Shown: positions 12,638 through 25,985, counted from the stretch's first letter. The stretch: 64,000 nt of DNA from Cynocephalus volans (GCF_027409185.1 NC_084461.1:136351501-136415500); one strand, 5' to 3'. The notes: a model not told the origin generated them from the letters alone. Program-made: numbers and translations.

Positions 12638-12999
12638 AAAGATTGGGCCAGATGACCCCTTGGATCCCTTCCAACTCTATCTTTTATGATTCCAGGACTC
12701 CAACCTATTCTTTTAGGCTTATCTCTCTCTGATTCCCTTAATAAACCAACAGCTCAAACCTAAATAGCCTCCTCCTCTCAATTCCCTGAGCAAACCTTGA
12801 GACTTCCCACTTTTCTCCATTCCAACGCTCCCTCTATCCTACCCAATCTCATCCTCACTCGTGCATATTCATGAACATTCTCCAGTCCTTCAAAGCCCAA
12901 CTCAATTCTCACCTGCTTCAGGAAGCCCTCTCTAATCACCCCAGTGAGAAATAATATCAGCTTGGTATGAACAGGGCAATGGGACCTGCAACACCAGCC

Positions 13000-13200
13000 A
13001 TTTAATGAGCAACCTTGCCAGGCACTGTGCTAGGAAGTGCATGTGCCCATACTGTACGCACCATATGCACGTATGTTATAAGAACATGTATGCCTTATCT
13101 CGTGTCATTCTCAAAGCCTCTCTATAGTGCAAGACAAGATAGTGCACCTGTCTTACAAATGTGGAAACCAAGTCTCAGAGCCAATGTGATGCACTTAAGA
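13000..13200 (-). mobile_element. MIR/L2-like fragment
   Basis: TTGCCAGGCACTGTGCTAGG, ACAAATGTGGAAACCAAGTC. Another MIR remnant lies at 13425-13540 (antisense). Confidence 0.5.
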
Positions 13201-13544
13201 TTATCTGAAAGGCTCAGGAGGAAAATATTAAAATCCAGTGCAGGGGTGGTGGGGTGTTACAGTGAGGAAGGTTTCAGAGCAACATAAAAAAGAATGTGGA
13301 AGCAGGCAGGGAACTAAAACTCTTTGAGAACCTGTGGTCAAAGGGCCCAGGGGTGCCATGGGGTGGTTTCCCTCATGGGATGGCAGCTTGTAAAGTGACA
13401 CAGGACTTTCCGAAGCCTTGTCATCATTCTACAGAGAAGGAATCAAAGGCTGGAGTAAATCCTAACCAAGCTCACACAGTCCACAACTGGGACTGGGGCA
13501 GAAAGCGAACTGGATTCCGGAATCTGTGCTCTTTCTAATACACA

Positions 13545-15450
13545 AGGGTTGCTTTGCCTCCCACAGATTTGTCACCCCACTTCGCCTGGGTGATAGAGCT
13601 GCAAAGGATTACTCAAAGCCCATCTCTTCTGAGCAGTGAGAAGCCCCGAAGGGGTTAATCTCCTGGAACCCTCAAGAGAGAGGCTTTCCTTCCTTGGGGA
13701 AATTAACCAAGAACTGTGGTTCTCGCCCCACACTTATTCTCCAGACCAGGAAGTTACAGGAAAAGAACATAGGTGGGGTTATAGTTTAACAATATAGGCT
13801 GGTAACATTCAGTAAAACAAGCAAGGTGACATTCCAGCAATTTGCAAGAGGTTAAGTCAATCTACCAACAAAAGCTTGATCTTAGCAAATATTCTCTCTC
13901 CTTACAGCAATTTCCCAGTATCTACATATCAATCAATAACTTGTCTGTCTTTGAGCCAGTAACTTTGCTGTGTTACAATTCTTTATCTTACAACAGAGAC
14001 TATAGCCTGGGGAAAATTTCTTGTCTTTTGCAACGTCAACATTTTATATGTACTTTTAAGAAGTTAGGCTAAACCTGAAACTACAAGAAACTAGGCCCTG
14101 TGACATATATTTGCTTTATGTATACTCCACAACGAGTGGTATGTTATTGACAATATTACTTAGAAATATTTACATAGAAGTCTCCCTCCACCTTGGGTCT
14201 GCCTCTTGTTTGTCACAGTGCCTGGTGTGCCACCATTCTGGATGTCAAGATGCCCTCTCGATGCTCAGTCCATACTGACATTACAGGACTCTTGATCCTG
14301 TGAAAACTGGCTTGTGGATCTTCAAGTCGTTTTGATCATCAAGAGTTGTGTGTGACAATAAATGATTTCTAGAGTGGCTCACCCTTCAGTAGATCCATGG
14401 GTCAGTGCCAAAACAAGGCCCTGGATAGACAGACTGCAAGAGCAAAGTCCGTGGGTCCCTCCACAGGTGCTGGGGGTGCAGTGAGAACAAGAGAAACTTG
14501 GCTCCTGCCCTTCTGGAGCCCAAGAAACAAATGTGTCCTCTTTCACATATTTGCTGAGGGCTAGCCTGGAGAACAGTGCAGGAGAGCACCTCCTCCCCGG
14601 TCCTGGGGGTCAAGTGAGTGGGCACATCCCAGCTCAGAGAGTCCCCGCACTCTCCACCGCTGGAGGGGGCAAAGGGGGCCAAAGCACCTGTCAGGGACTC
14701 ACCCAGCTGTGCCCTGGGGAGCTCTGTCTACTCTCCACACCACAAGCTCCACCCCTTACCTCTCCTCAGCCTTCCAGGCCCAGCACTGAGTAGATCTCCC
14801 TGGGTGGCCTCCCAGAACCCCACCTTCCCCCCACCACTTCCATGCTGGAAGTGAGCGCTCGTCCCTGTAACTGTATCCTCCTTGGTCCTTTCCCCTTCCC
14901 TGTGTCTCCACCTGATCGACCCAGACAGATCCCAGTCCAGGGGCAGGTTCTGATTCTCTCAGGGATCCCTCCAGAGCCTAGCACCTGTAGGTGCTAGCAA
15001 CATTTTCTAAAGGAATGAGTGAGTCAGTGAGTAAGTGAGTGTGGCCAAGCAGAGACAGAAGGTCCAGCTGCTACACAGCCCTGACCCTGTAAATGCTGCT
15101 GGTTGGTGACTGGGCATCCAAACAGGAGAATGTGGGTAGTTTGGGTTGGTCAGACTTGTCTACCTGAGACACCACTCAGCAGGCAAGCCTGCAAAATGCC
15201 TGGGTACCAAATATATGTCCACGGGAAGCACTGAAAACACCGAGTAATTGTGGGCAGTGGTGATTTGGTTATCCAGTGGTTCAGGCAGCATTTTCTCAAA
15301 AAAGGTTTGTGCAAGAGGACCTATAAGAACAGAGCACTGTGTTCAAATTTGTTTGGTAATACCACACATTTCTCTCCTTCTTACAGACCACAGTGTCCCC
15401 AGCATGTTAGATTCTCAGAGTTATCCTGCAAAGACAACAGTTTAACCTAG
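13545..15450. other. Intergenic, unassigned
   Basis: No coding signature. The 13740-14370 part ends in a GACAATAAATGATTTCTAGA motif and could be a worn LTR or 3' end, but I cannot name it. Confidence 0.4.
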
Positions 15451-15452
15451 TG

Positions 15453-15835
15453 TGTGTAAGCCTGTTTTCTGTTGCTTATAACAGAATACCTGAAACTGAG
15501 CCACTTGTAAAGAAAATAAAAGTATTCTTACAATTTTGGAGACTGGAAAGTCCAAGCGGTGCATGTGATGAGGGCCTTCTTCCTGGTGGGGACCCTCTGC
15601 AGAGTCCCCATGTGGTGCAGAGCATCACAAAGTGAGGAGACAAGAGCATATCCTCTCCTTATAAAGCCACCAGTCTATGCACATGAAAATCCATTAATCC
15701 ACAAATGGACAATCCATTCATGAGGGCATAGAACTCATGATGTAATCACCTCTTAAAGGCCCCACCTTTCAAATGCCATATTGGGATTAAGCTTTAACAT
15801 GAACTTTGGAGGGGACACACATTCAACCCACAGCA
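15453..15835 (-). mobile_element. MaLR-type solo LTR
   Basis: Antisense: TTCTGTTGCTTATAACAGAA, TACCTGAAACTGAGCC, AATCACCTCTTAAAGGCCCC and GGGGACACACATTCAACCC. Confidence 0.78.
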
Positions 15836-16189
15836 CAGTGCTTCCCACACTTATTTGATAATGTTTTTGTTTTTAGTTTTTGTTTGTTTGTTTGTTTGTT
15901 TGTTTTTGGTTTAGTAAAACCCATTTATCATCCCAAAGAACTACTGTTTCACTGATCACACCTAGAAAATAGGAGGAGCTGGTTATTCAGACATTCTGGC
16001 TCTCAAAGAGGTAATTTATGACAGTCTGGGGGGCCTTCCCTTCATCTTCTTTCAGCTCTCCTTCTGTCAAAAAGTATCTATATTTCATAGAAACCACAGC
16101 CTTAAGGTGAAAGGACAAAATTCCAATGGTGGACTTTTTGGCACTGGCTGGTAATGTGGAAGGGGAAGGAACACAGCCATGACATCTTC

Positions 16190-16345
16190 TTTGCTCTGTG
16201 TCATTTACTAAAGATATGACCTTCAGCAACCTTTCTTGGCCCCAGGTTTCTGTTATGTAATTGGTTGTGAGGATCAAATGCTTTACCAGACAACCAGGAC
16301 TTAGACCAGCACCTGGACAATTTGTAGCATCCAAATAAACTTCTT
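16190..16345 (+). mobile_element. MIR-type SINE fragment
   Basis: TTGGTTGTGAGGATCAAATG and CAGCACCTGGACAATTTGTA are the 3' half of MIR. Confidence 0.5.
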
Positions 16346-16368
16346 TATTGTTAACAGCTCTTATTATC

Positions 16369-16820
16369 TGTGTTAATCCATTTTCTGTTGCTGATAACAA
16401 AATACCTGAAACTTGGTAATTTATAAAGAAACACAATTTATTTCTTACAGTTTCGAAGGCTGGGAAGTCCACGTTCTGGGGGTGCATATGTTGAGGGCCT
16501 TTTTCTGGGTGGGAACTGTCTACAGGGTCCCATGATGATGCAGGCGATCACATGGCAAGGATGGCAAGAGCCCTTTAACATGCTCACTTGCTCTCCTTAC
16601 AAGGCCACAAGTGCTCCTTCCATGACAACCTACTAAACCATTCATCCATTACTCAATGAATGTATTAATCCATTCGCGAGGGCATAGTCATCACGATCCA
16701 ATCACCTCTTAAAGGCCCCACTTCTCAACACTGCCATAGGGTGATTTCCCACTCTCTTAATGGTGTTACAGTGGGGATCAAGCTTTGATGAGCTTTGGGA
16801 GTGACATTCAATCCATAGCA
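16369..16820 (-). mobile_element. MaLR-type solo LTR
   Basis: Antisense: TGTTAATCCATTTTCTGTTG, ACTTGGTAATTTATAAAG, AATCACCTCTTAAAGGCCCC and GTGACATTCAATCCATAGCA. A sister of the 15.5-kb copy. Confidence 0.78.
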
Positions 16821-17559
16821 TTATCTGGTACAATAAAAATTTAGTGATTTCCTTTTCCACTCATATGGTCAGCTTGATGGACTTATAACCTAGGTAATAT
16901 AGCCCTTAATGTGACATAATTATGGAGCAATACGAATATGTACTAAAGGACAAGAGACAATAGGTACCAGGAAAATTTAGGAATGGAAGGACTCGTGTGC
17001 TGCAGATGATTCAGAAAGGCTTCCTGCAAGAGTGGAAAGGGGATCTGGGCTTGGCATGAGCAGAGAGGATGGCTCAGGCAGTCCTATGGACGGAGAGCAT
17101 CGGGCAACAAAGGCCTGCAGGTGCCAGTGAGCATAGACTGAGCCTCAGAAACTCAGCTCACTCCGAGAAGGTTGCCACCAATGAGAGACCAAACCAACCT
17201 CTAGGAGTTGGCAGATTGGTTGATGCTTTGCCGAGGAATAGAGTCATCTCCCGGTCCTGGAGGTAACAAGAAGTGACAGATGGTCTGTTGAGCAGAACGG
17301 AGCGTTTGCTTCCCCAGCCTGCGACATTTGCTTCCCTGGCAGATCTGTGAGGGCCCCTCCGCCAGACCCCCTCCAGCACCGGGCTGGTTGGGAATTGCAT
17401 CTTTGCAAGAGACAGAAATCCACCAAAGCTCACTCAAGAGTCAAGGTGGATGTTGGGAAGATTTGAGGGTATCTCAGGGAAGGCAAGGACAGGAAGGTGA
17501 GCTGGACCCTGGGAAAAATGGAAAAATACAAAGTGCCAAGGAAGGGTCTCTGTTTCTGT

Positions 17560-17995
17560 CTCTCTGACTTTTTCTCTGTCAGTATCTTCTGTCTCTTTGA
17601 ATCAATTTCTCTTTTTTTTCTTTCTCTCTGATCTCTATTCCAGTCTCTCTCTCCCTCTGTTTCTGTGTGTCTCTCTATGCTTAAATCTCCTTGTCTCTGT
17701 CTCTTCGTGTATGTGTTTTTCTCTCTTTCTCTCTGTCTCTCTTTGATTTTATTCCAATCTCTTTCTCCATGTCTCTGTTTCTCTCTCTTTCCTATCTCCC
17801 TCTCTGTTTATGTGTCTGTCTGTGTGTTTCTCTCTGTGACTTTCTGTCTCTGTGTGTGTCTTCATCTTTCCATATATGTGTCCTTCTGTGTGTGTGTGTG
17901 TCTCCCTTTGTGTGTCTCTCTGCATCTTTCTCTCTCTGAATGTGTGTGTGTCCATCTGTCCGTCTCCCTATCTCTCTACCTCTCTCTCTTTGGAC
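17560..17995. repeat. Pyrimidine-rich (TCTCTG/TGTG)n tract
   Basis: About 430 bp of CT- and GT-rich low-complexity sequence on the plus strand (GA/CA-rich on the minus). The long open frames seen here on both strands are by-products of this composition. Confidence 0.9.
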
Positions 17996-18284
17996 AGTCT
18001 TCCACATCTGCTCTGCTTCCCTCCACAGGTCACCTCTCTGCCTGCTCCCCAGCATACATGGTCAAAAAACTGCCACCTCAACCCTGAAGTCTCTTAGCTC
18101 CAGTGCCCAACAATAACTCTCTTTCAAGAAAAAGTCTTTCTGGCCCAACTCAGAAGTCAGATGACCACTCCTGGTCCAGTCAGTCTTAGCCAGGGAGAGT
18201 CATGTGACACCAAGATAGCTTCAAGGGTCCTTTCCTTCCACTAATAAGACATCACCCTAAAATGTGACTTTGACAGCAGCACAG

Positions 18285-18480
18285 AACTGCAGGGTAGAAA
18301 GAGCACTCAATCAGAAGTCAGACGATTGGGTCTCATATCAGCGCCAATGCAACAGCTGTGTGACTTGGGGCAAGGCACTCTCCTCTCTGGGTCTCAAATA
18401 CTCCATATATAAAATGAGGAGTTGGACCAGGTGTTCTGTTAAGAACACTTTTAGCCACCAAATTCTATGATGTTTTATTT
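18285..18480 (+). mobile_element. MIR-type SINE
   Basis: GTAGAAAGAGCACTCAATCA, CAGCTGTGTGACTTGGGGCA and TATATAAAATGAGGAGTTGG. Confidence 0.65.
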
Positions 18481-19132
18481 ACAAAACAGGGATAGAGAAT
18501 GGGAAAAAATAGAGAAGAACATCAAAAGTGAATAAGGAGCAGAATACTGAAAAAAGAGAAAAACCTATGTCCTGTGAGAAACAGTAGATAGAACTGTCTC
18601 CAGGGAGGGGATGGGGGACTGTTATAAGCAGGATGTCACATAAGTGGGTCAACGGTTCCCAAAGTTCAGTGTGCCTCATTTAGGGAGGCTGTTTTAAATG
18701 CAGATTGCCAGGCCAGGCCCAGATGGTCTGATTCAGCAAGTCACCTCCAGTGACTAACATAAGTGCTCTCAGAACCGCCCTCTAGAAATGCTGAGTGGGA
18801 CTTTTCAGAGTTAGAGCTGCCTTGCAGGGAACTGGGCTTCCTATGGAAGGCAGTGATCTCCCCACCGTTGGGGGCATTCAAGAAAGATAGGGCTGCCCTG
18901 GACAATATAAACTATTCCTTCTCACCCTCTACATCTCCAATACTCTGAAGTTCGAATGAAATCAAGACTGCACTGGGAGCTCAAGACCCAAGCAGGGAAA
19001 GGTCTCAGTCTCTACCTTTTCCTCTGGGCCTCACTCTTTAAACTAGCAGCCAGAGATCTTACCTCTAGACAAGGAAAGGGGGGATGCCAGGGCAACCAAT
19101 CCTCTCCTGTCTCTCCCATTACTGCTCCTGGG

Positions 19133-19232
19133 CTTTTTTTTTGTTTTGGTAGCTGGCCAGTATGGGGATCTGAACCCTTGACCTTGGTGTCATAACATCA
19201 TGCTCTAACCAACTAAGTTGACCAGCCAGCCC
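19133..19232 (-). mobile_element. tRNA-derived SINE
   Basis: T-rich tail, then GGTAGCTGGCCAGTATGGGG, ACCCTTGACCTTGGTGTC and CTAAGTTGACCAGCCAGCCC. Intergenic. Confidence 0.8.
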
Positions 19233-19754
19233 TCCTGGTCTTTTAAAGGCTGGATTCAGGATCAATGGCAGTGCCTCTGAGATCCTTTCTGGACTGGAAG
19301 TACTACCTCCTCATCGAAGCCTTTTGAATTACACCAGCCCTTCATGCAGCTCCCTGCTGGGGTTCCGTGTGGCTTGGGAAGAATCCAGACACACCTAGAA
19401 ATTTAATATTTTAATAGAGAGCTCAAGAATTCACAAAGCACCTTCACACCAGTCATCATTTAATCATCTCATTAATCTCATGGAGCTGACTGGTTGTGAA
19501 TCAGATGGGGAAACTAAGGTTCAGAGAGGCTGAGCTGGAAGAGGGCAGAGCTGGAGGAGAATCTCCCTCCCTCTTCCTTGGACATCCCCATTCCTCCAGG
19601 AAAGCTCTGGCTTGGAGAGGTGGAGGGGGTGGGTCATCATGGTAGCAAATGGCCGGAGCAGTGCACTTGTTAAGCAGATAGCACTGTCTCTGGAGGAAGG
19701 GGAGAGGAGATCGGCTGAGATAGAAACTTTGGAGAAAGAGGAGGCAGCCAGGAA

Positions 19755-19920
19755 GAAGGGGGACAGTGTGGATTTAGGTGTCAGGAAACCTGGAACATAC
19801 ATAGGTGACCTAGAGCAAGTCTCTGCTTCCCTGCAGCCCTGTTTCCCCATCTGTACATTGGGGGAGTTAGACTCCATGGTCTGCAATATCTCTTCCTACT
19901 CTGGCATTTGGGGCTTCTCC
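19755..19920 (+). mobile_element. MIR-type SINE
   Basis: TTAGGTGTCAGGAAACCTGG, CCTAGAGCAAGTCTCTGCTT and TTTCCCCATCTGTACATTGG. An antisense MIR remnant precedes it at 19435-19545. Confidence 0.6.
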
Positions 19921-20714
19921 GTCACTGGCTGCCTCCCTGAGTCTCCACCCAGCCACTAGCCACAGAGGGTTGAATAATAAGCACCAGTGAGACTCAGAGA
20001 CCACAGCAATTCCCTGGCCTTTCAGGACAACTCTGGTATGGCTCCACCCCACCTCCAACCCCCCACCTCTGGATTCCCTGATGGTCACAAAGGATGGTAA
20101 CACTGCAAAAAGATGCAGAAATCAGGACTGACCAGAAGATGGAGCCAAATGCCCCAGAATCCTAAACAGTTTTTATTTCTAGAGTTTTTACTTCCAGGGC
20201 TACAGGTGCAGAAACTATGCCACAAAGACAGTAAGAGATGTGCTCAAGGTCTCCTATCTGCTCAGCGCAGGACTGGGAACAAGACCCCATCTTCCCAGTG
20301 GACCAGCCAGTATCTCTCTACACCCTCACCCCCACCCTGCTTGTACCACAGGATTCTAGTCAAGCTGAGTTTGCTCCCAGATGCTGTGATCTAGTTATAA
20401 CTCTTCATGTTTGATTGATGGGAACTGGGAAGGGAGTCACTGGTCAGAGGAGCTAGGTTAGCCAATGAGAACACCTGGGTTCCTGTAACCAGCTTCCCAC
20501 ACCCCAAGTCCCTCCTTGGCCCTTTATCTGCAGCTCTGAGATGACAGCTCAAGATCACCTGCCTGCTGTGGATGGCCCTGAGCCAGACACACTGAACCTG
20601 TAAGTGAACGGGCTCAGAGCTTTCATGAGTTTGAGGAGGGAGTGTGGACAGGCAGCGTGGTCAGACACCTGTGAGGCTCTCCCTTCCCCTCGGTCACCCC
20701 CGTGGCTATACTGA

Positions 20715-20890
20715 CTGGGTAAGTCTCTTGACCTCTCTAAACCTGTTGGCTCATCTGTACTCTAAAGTGATGATGCTATGGATCTATTGGGTTGTTTTTA
20801 AGGTTGCATTAAATAATTGAAAATAAAGCTCTAAACATTGTGGCCATTGTATAGTAGATGGTCAATAAATATTAGTTTCATTGTTGTGTA
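20715..20890 (+). mobile_element. MIR-type SINE 3' half
   Basis: TCTTGACCTCTCTAAACCTG, GGTTGCATTAAATAATTG and TAGATGGTCAATAAATATTA. Confidence 0.6.
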
Positions 20891-20894
20891 ACAC

Positions 20895-23150
20895 ATGTCA
20901 AAAATGATCTAAATGAAATAACAATGAACACAAAGGCTTGACTCATACTGGACAGTTGTGTAGTGTAACTGTTCCTCCTTCACTCCTTCCCCTGACTGCC
21001 CCTTCTCCAGTCCCTCCTATGCTCCAGCAACTGGTTTGGTCAGCCAGTTACTGCAGTTACTTGAAGCATTTCTTCTCCTTCTTTGTGATCACATCCTGTT
21101 TCTGTGTGACAAGAAAAGTCAGACCTTGCCAAGGAGATGAGGCAGAAGGAAACGTGCAGAGGCTGCCTGGCCAGGACTTGAACACGGGGGATCCCCCAGG
21201 GCGTTGTGAGGGTCCTGATCTCTGGCTCTGCTTCTTCACTCCCTGAATGTCCCCAGAATTCAGTTTCCATTCCCACCATCCCTCAGTGCCTCTGACCCTC
21301 TCCTGCAGACACTTTGGGATCCAGCTTCAGTTCCCAGACAGAGAACTTTCCGTCTCCCTGCAGTCCACACCATCCCTGCCTTCCCGCACTTGATTGTCTG
21401 TTTTGCACGTTTAGATGTTTCTCTATAGAGACGCAAAACTTTCTTCAGGAGACAGAGGTTCTGGTACAAGGTCGGGAACTGTGGCTGCTTAGGGCAGTGG
21501 AGGGAACACTTGCTGGGAGTCAAAAGGGACCCGGGTCTAAGGTCTGATTCTCCTCTGATGCCCCATGAGACACTGGGCACTCCATCCATCCACTGTGGGG
21601 TGACACCAGACTTTTAGCCAGAGCTCATCCTATGCCTCCCTGTTCAGTTTACTTCTGCCCTGGGGCCCAACCCAGCTCTGCTCCAACTCCTTGCATGACC
21701 CTGGCAAGTTCCTTTGCCCTTCAGGACTCAGTTTCCCAGTGTGCTGAGTCCAAAACTACAATTGGTACCTCTTACCAGCACTCCAGAGGGCTCCTCATCA
21801 CTGCACTGTCACTCTCACTGCTTTTGTTCCCCTGCCAGGGAGACACCACAAGGGGGCCCTGGGGCTGGGCCAGGGCCTCCCACAGCATCTGGAACCCTCA
21901 CTGAACTCAGGGGACCGTCCCCTCTGCAGACCTGCAGCTAGGGCACCAAACAAGAAGATGAGGCATTATGGGGAACTGTGCTGAGGGGCAGTGAAAAGAA
22001 ATATGACCCGGGGTGGTGAAGAGCACCTTGCAGTGGGGAGACAGAGATGTTAGTCCACACTCTGGCACTAGCTTCTAGAAGTCTATGACCTTTAACTCAT
22101 CCTAATGTGTAAAGGGCTGCTCTCAGAGGGCGGGAAACATGGAAGGAGGGAGACAGTCCCCGGCAGTGAGGAGCTAAAAGAGGAGGGAGGAGGAGGAGGA
22201 AGCGACCAGAGACAAGCGGTGGGCGTAGGGGGCAACCTGACTTTTCTGACTTTGGGTGTCTCCTGAGCGGCCCAAAGCAAAGGCAGTGACATAGATTAAT
22301 CTGCTTCTTCTCAAGCTTCAAAGAGAAGTGTTACTGGAAGGAACATTTCTAAGGGGAAGGAGAATGCGATTTGGGAATGCCGCTGCTTAGACACAGCACA
22401 TAGATAAATGACTCTTTGATGGAGCTGGGACTGTTTCCCCAACCAGCCAAAGCGAAGCTGGAGCAGAATCAGGAGCAGAGTTCCTCAACTCTGGGGACAG
22501 GACAGTGTCCTGCAAGTCACCATTGCCCTACAAAGCCCACAGTTTATTTTCCCAGGTCTCTCAGACCTACTCAATTTCTGTAGGTGGGTTTTGAATCCAC
22601 CCAGATAGCCATTTAACATTGATTGGTCCATTCACAAAGCACCAAAAGTGACTTCACAGTTGGCCACGGTATTGTTCCTGGGTCTTCTTATCCCTGAACA
22701 AAGCCAGCTCCTCCTCTTCCCAGGACATCTGCCTACCAGGATCAGCTGAAGCTGGACAGCCCAGTCACTCCAGAGAGAGAGTGATCACGTATGGACTGGT
22801 GGCTGTGACTCCAGCCAGCCTCACTTCTGACTGTTCTGACCCAGAGGGGTCCAGGGGCCTCGCCATGTGCTGCACCTTCTCTGCTGCTCCTCACATGGCT
22901 TGCTCTCCAGCTCCCTTTCTCTTTCTACTTCTCCTTCTTGACATCATGTTTGCTAAACCCTGGAGGGGGTGGTAAAAAGAAAATAGGCTGGAGAGAGAGG
23001 CTGGCTTGATGGTGTGACCTGTACGGCCAGGGTCTTCTTCCTTTTTGTCCTCCTCCCTTTTCCCCCCCTCCCTCTTGAACATCCCTGCTTTTTTCAGCTT
23101 TCTCAAAGCACTCTCACATCTGTTATTCTACTTGAGCCTTACTGCCACAT
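20895..23150. other. Intergenic, unassigned
   Basis: Only chance open frames. A purine-rich patch (GGAGGGAGGAGGAGGAGGAA) lies at 22184-22203. No repeat family or exon identified. Confidence 0.4.
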
Positions 23151-23154
23151 TTCA

Positions 23155-23640
23155 AGATGGGTAGGGAAGGGATTATGGACCCATTTTACAAAGGAAGAAA
23201 CTGAGGTCCAGAGAAGGCAAGTGACATCTCCAAAAACATACGAGGAAATAGGTGACAAGGTAGGACTGGAATCTCGAATTTACTCAAGAATATCTTTTAA
23301 CATTTTAGTCCTTATGGGTCTTTTTCTCCTTAAAGTGCTTCCATACACATCTTAAGAGATGCACAAGATGTCACAAGGCAAACAGAGGTAGATATTATTA
23401 TCCCCATCTTATGGGTGAGGAAACTGAGGCTCAGAAAGAAAAGCTAAAGGACTAAAGCAAGAAGCCCAATTGTTCCACTCTCAGCCTCCATGAGATCCAT
23501 TAAGACAGAAACAAATCTGGCTGGCAGAATATCTTCTCCCTCCTTATAGTTGTAATCATCAGGTGGTACCAGGACTTGAACTGAGGCTGTCTGGCTGCAG
23601 AGCTCAGCCTCACGCTTAAACATGCTGTTGTTCTGCCTCC
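23155..23640 (-). mobile_element. Two MIR-type SINEs in a row (antisense)
   Basis: ACCCATTTTACAAAGGAAGA with AACTGAGGTCCAGAGAAGG, then TATTATCCCCATCTTATGGG with GAGGAAACTGAGGCTCAG. Confidence 0.6.
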
Positions 23641-24454
23641 TGAGGGGAAATGAGCAGGGAAGACTTGCCAGCTCAAGTGGATTTTAAGTGTCTACTGACA
23701 GCTGATGGATCCACCTACACTAGGTGGCAATGGTCCCTCACCCCAATTCCATTTGAGTGGCCATACCAACCCCAAAAGTACAGAAGAACCAAGAACCACT
23801 CAAAATCTCTTTCTTAAGTCCCAAGGAACTACGAGATACAGAAAGAAAAAAACCTCAGCAATATTAATTTGTTTTTGTTTGATTGTTTGTGCTAGTTTAC
23901 ATTCTCTCTCCTCTCACTTTGGGCCTTGGCATCTCTTTTACCTTCCACCTTTAGAACTTAGAACATCTTGTTCTGGTTTTCTTTGTAGGGTTTCTTAAAA
24001 ACACCAGTTTCTTTTCCAAGTGGGTTCTTTGAGAACTTGCACTAGCACATAGATAGTTTATCTTCCCTCTGCCTGCACTTTAGTTAATCAAAACAGACAG
24101 GATATAACATGCATTAAACCAACAGGACTCTTTAGAGACCTTAACCTCTATTGGAGAGAAAGGACTTATTTTTTACTTTAAATCAGTATATAACAGGAAG
24201 TTCTAAGTCAGTCACATCCCTTCAAAGGGTGACATATAATTCCATTACCCTCTCTGTGCTGGCTGCCTCTACCCCTCAACTTGCCCAAGGTTATCTTCTT
24301 CCTTGTAGATCAAGGTTGGCCATTCCTAAATTATTTTTTTACTGCCGCCTGTTAAGTTCAGGTCAGAATTAGCTAATTGTCTTGGCATCCATTCAAGCCA
24401 TGGAGAATCCAAACCCCTTGGCCCAATCTCCTCTTTTTATGGCTGAGAACTGAG

Positions 24455-24700
24455 AAGTTAGTGCAGTGGTTAGGAACACAGGCAGATTAGGGGTCGAATC
24501 AGCCCTACCACCCTCATACCACATGACTTCAATGTCTTAACCTCTGCAGGCCACAAGTGTCCTCATCTGTAGAGGTAAGAACAGTTCTGGCTTTGCAGGG
24601 CTGTTGTAAAGATAAATGGGATAATGTATTTAAAACCTTCAGCACAGTGGCCTGGCACATGGTAACTATTGTTAATATTAGCTATTATTATTAAGACTAA
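24455..24700 (+). mobile_element. MIR-type SINE
   Basis: GTGCAGTGGTTAGGAACACA, CAGGGCTGTTGTAAAGATAA and GTGGCCTGGCACATGGTAAC. Confidence 0.7.
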
Positions 24701-25177
24701 TAAATTGAAAGTGTCTCAGTACAGATCCTAGGAGGTAGAGGCCAAGCCAGAATTAGAATCCAGCTGTTCCGGGTAGCTGCTATCAGAACTTTTGTTTATA
24801 TATGGCTTTCATTTGTAGAGCTTCACCTGTTTGATATGGCTTTAATGATGCTGGAAACAATTCCCTAAGCATGTTTTGCACTAAATAGGTAGATTTCAAT
24901 GAAGAATGATGCATCAGAATCCCCCAGGAAACCTTCTCAAACTCCTCCTGCATTCCTCTCATCCCGCTTTGAAACCTGCCACCAAAATACCTGCTTATTG
25001 AGAGAAGCCAGATCAAGCTACACTTGCCAACATGCCTGCTTCTGAGTGCCTATAATAGGGATGTTCAGGGACATTCACACAGGCAAGAGGACCCGCTGGG
25101 TCTTTGGCGCCATTCCCAAGGAGTGGGCAACATTTCTTGATTCTTTGGCTCTCTTGGCCCAAAGCCCTTCTCCCTTT

Positions 25178-25985
25178 TTTTTCCAATTGAAATACTTATT
25201 GAGATAATTATAGATTCACATGGAGTTATTTGAAACAGAGAGATCCTGTGTACCCTTTACCCAATTTCTTCCCAATGGTAACATCTTGCAAAATTAAAGT
25301 ACAATTTCACTACCAGAACATGGACATGGATACAATCCACCAAACTTAATTCAAATTCCTGTTTTCCTTGTATTCATTTGTATGTTCTGTGTGTGTGTGC
25401 ATTTAGTTCTACACACTTTACATGTGTAAGTTCATGTTTCTACCACCACAGTCAAGATACAATTGTTGCCTTGTTAAAACTACCCTTACATCCTTCTCTC
25501 CCCCACCTCTATCCCTAACCCCTGGCAACTATTAATCTGTTCTCCATTTCTATAATTTTGTCATTTTAATGCCAAATAAATGTTATTATACAGTAGGCAG
25601 CCTTTTGGCATTAGAATTTTTCACTCAGCTAGTTCCCTTGAGAGTCACCCAAGTTCTTGGATGCATCAATAGTTTGTTCCTTTAAATTGCTGAGAGCAAT
25701 CCATGGTATTGATGTACCACAGCTTGTTTAACCATTGGCCTGTTGAAGGACATCTGGGTTGTTTCCAGTTTAGGGCTATTACAAATCAAACTGCTATGAA
25801 CATTCATGTACTCCTCTCCTTTCTGGTCACTAATTGGTACAGATGCTCCTACTTTGCTGAGGTCTTTGTTCCTGCTGTGGCAAATATGACTTGTCACCAC
25901 AGTGTCCTTTCTATGCCAACTTCTAATGGCTCTGGAAAATCTGTCCAGATGCTCCCCTACAGATATTTATCACCAGGTAGGCACT
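25178..25985 (-). mobile_element. Antisense old L1 fragment (intergenic)
   Basis: TTTACCCAATTTCTTCCC, ACCACCACAGTCAAGATACA, CCCCTGGCAACTATTAATCT, TGTTGAAGGACATCTGGGTT and CAAACTGCTATGAACATTC. Reverse-strand L1M-type order. Confidence 0.75.

Noticed and set aside
15987-16487. 166-codon open frame on the minus strand
   Set aside because: It runs from MIR sequence into a MaLR LTR, has no recognisable domain, and no splice or promoter context.
17665-18087. 140-codon Ser/Leu/Cys-rich frame and its antisense partners
   Set aside because: Pure by-product of the CT/GT simple repeat.
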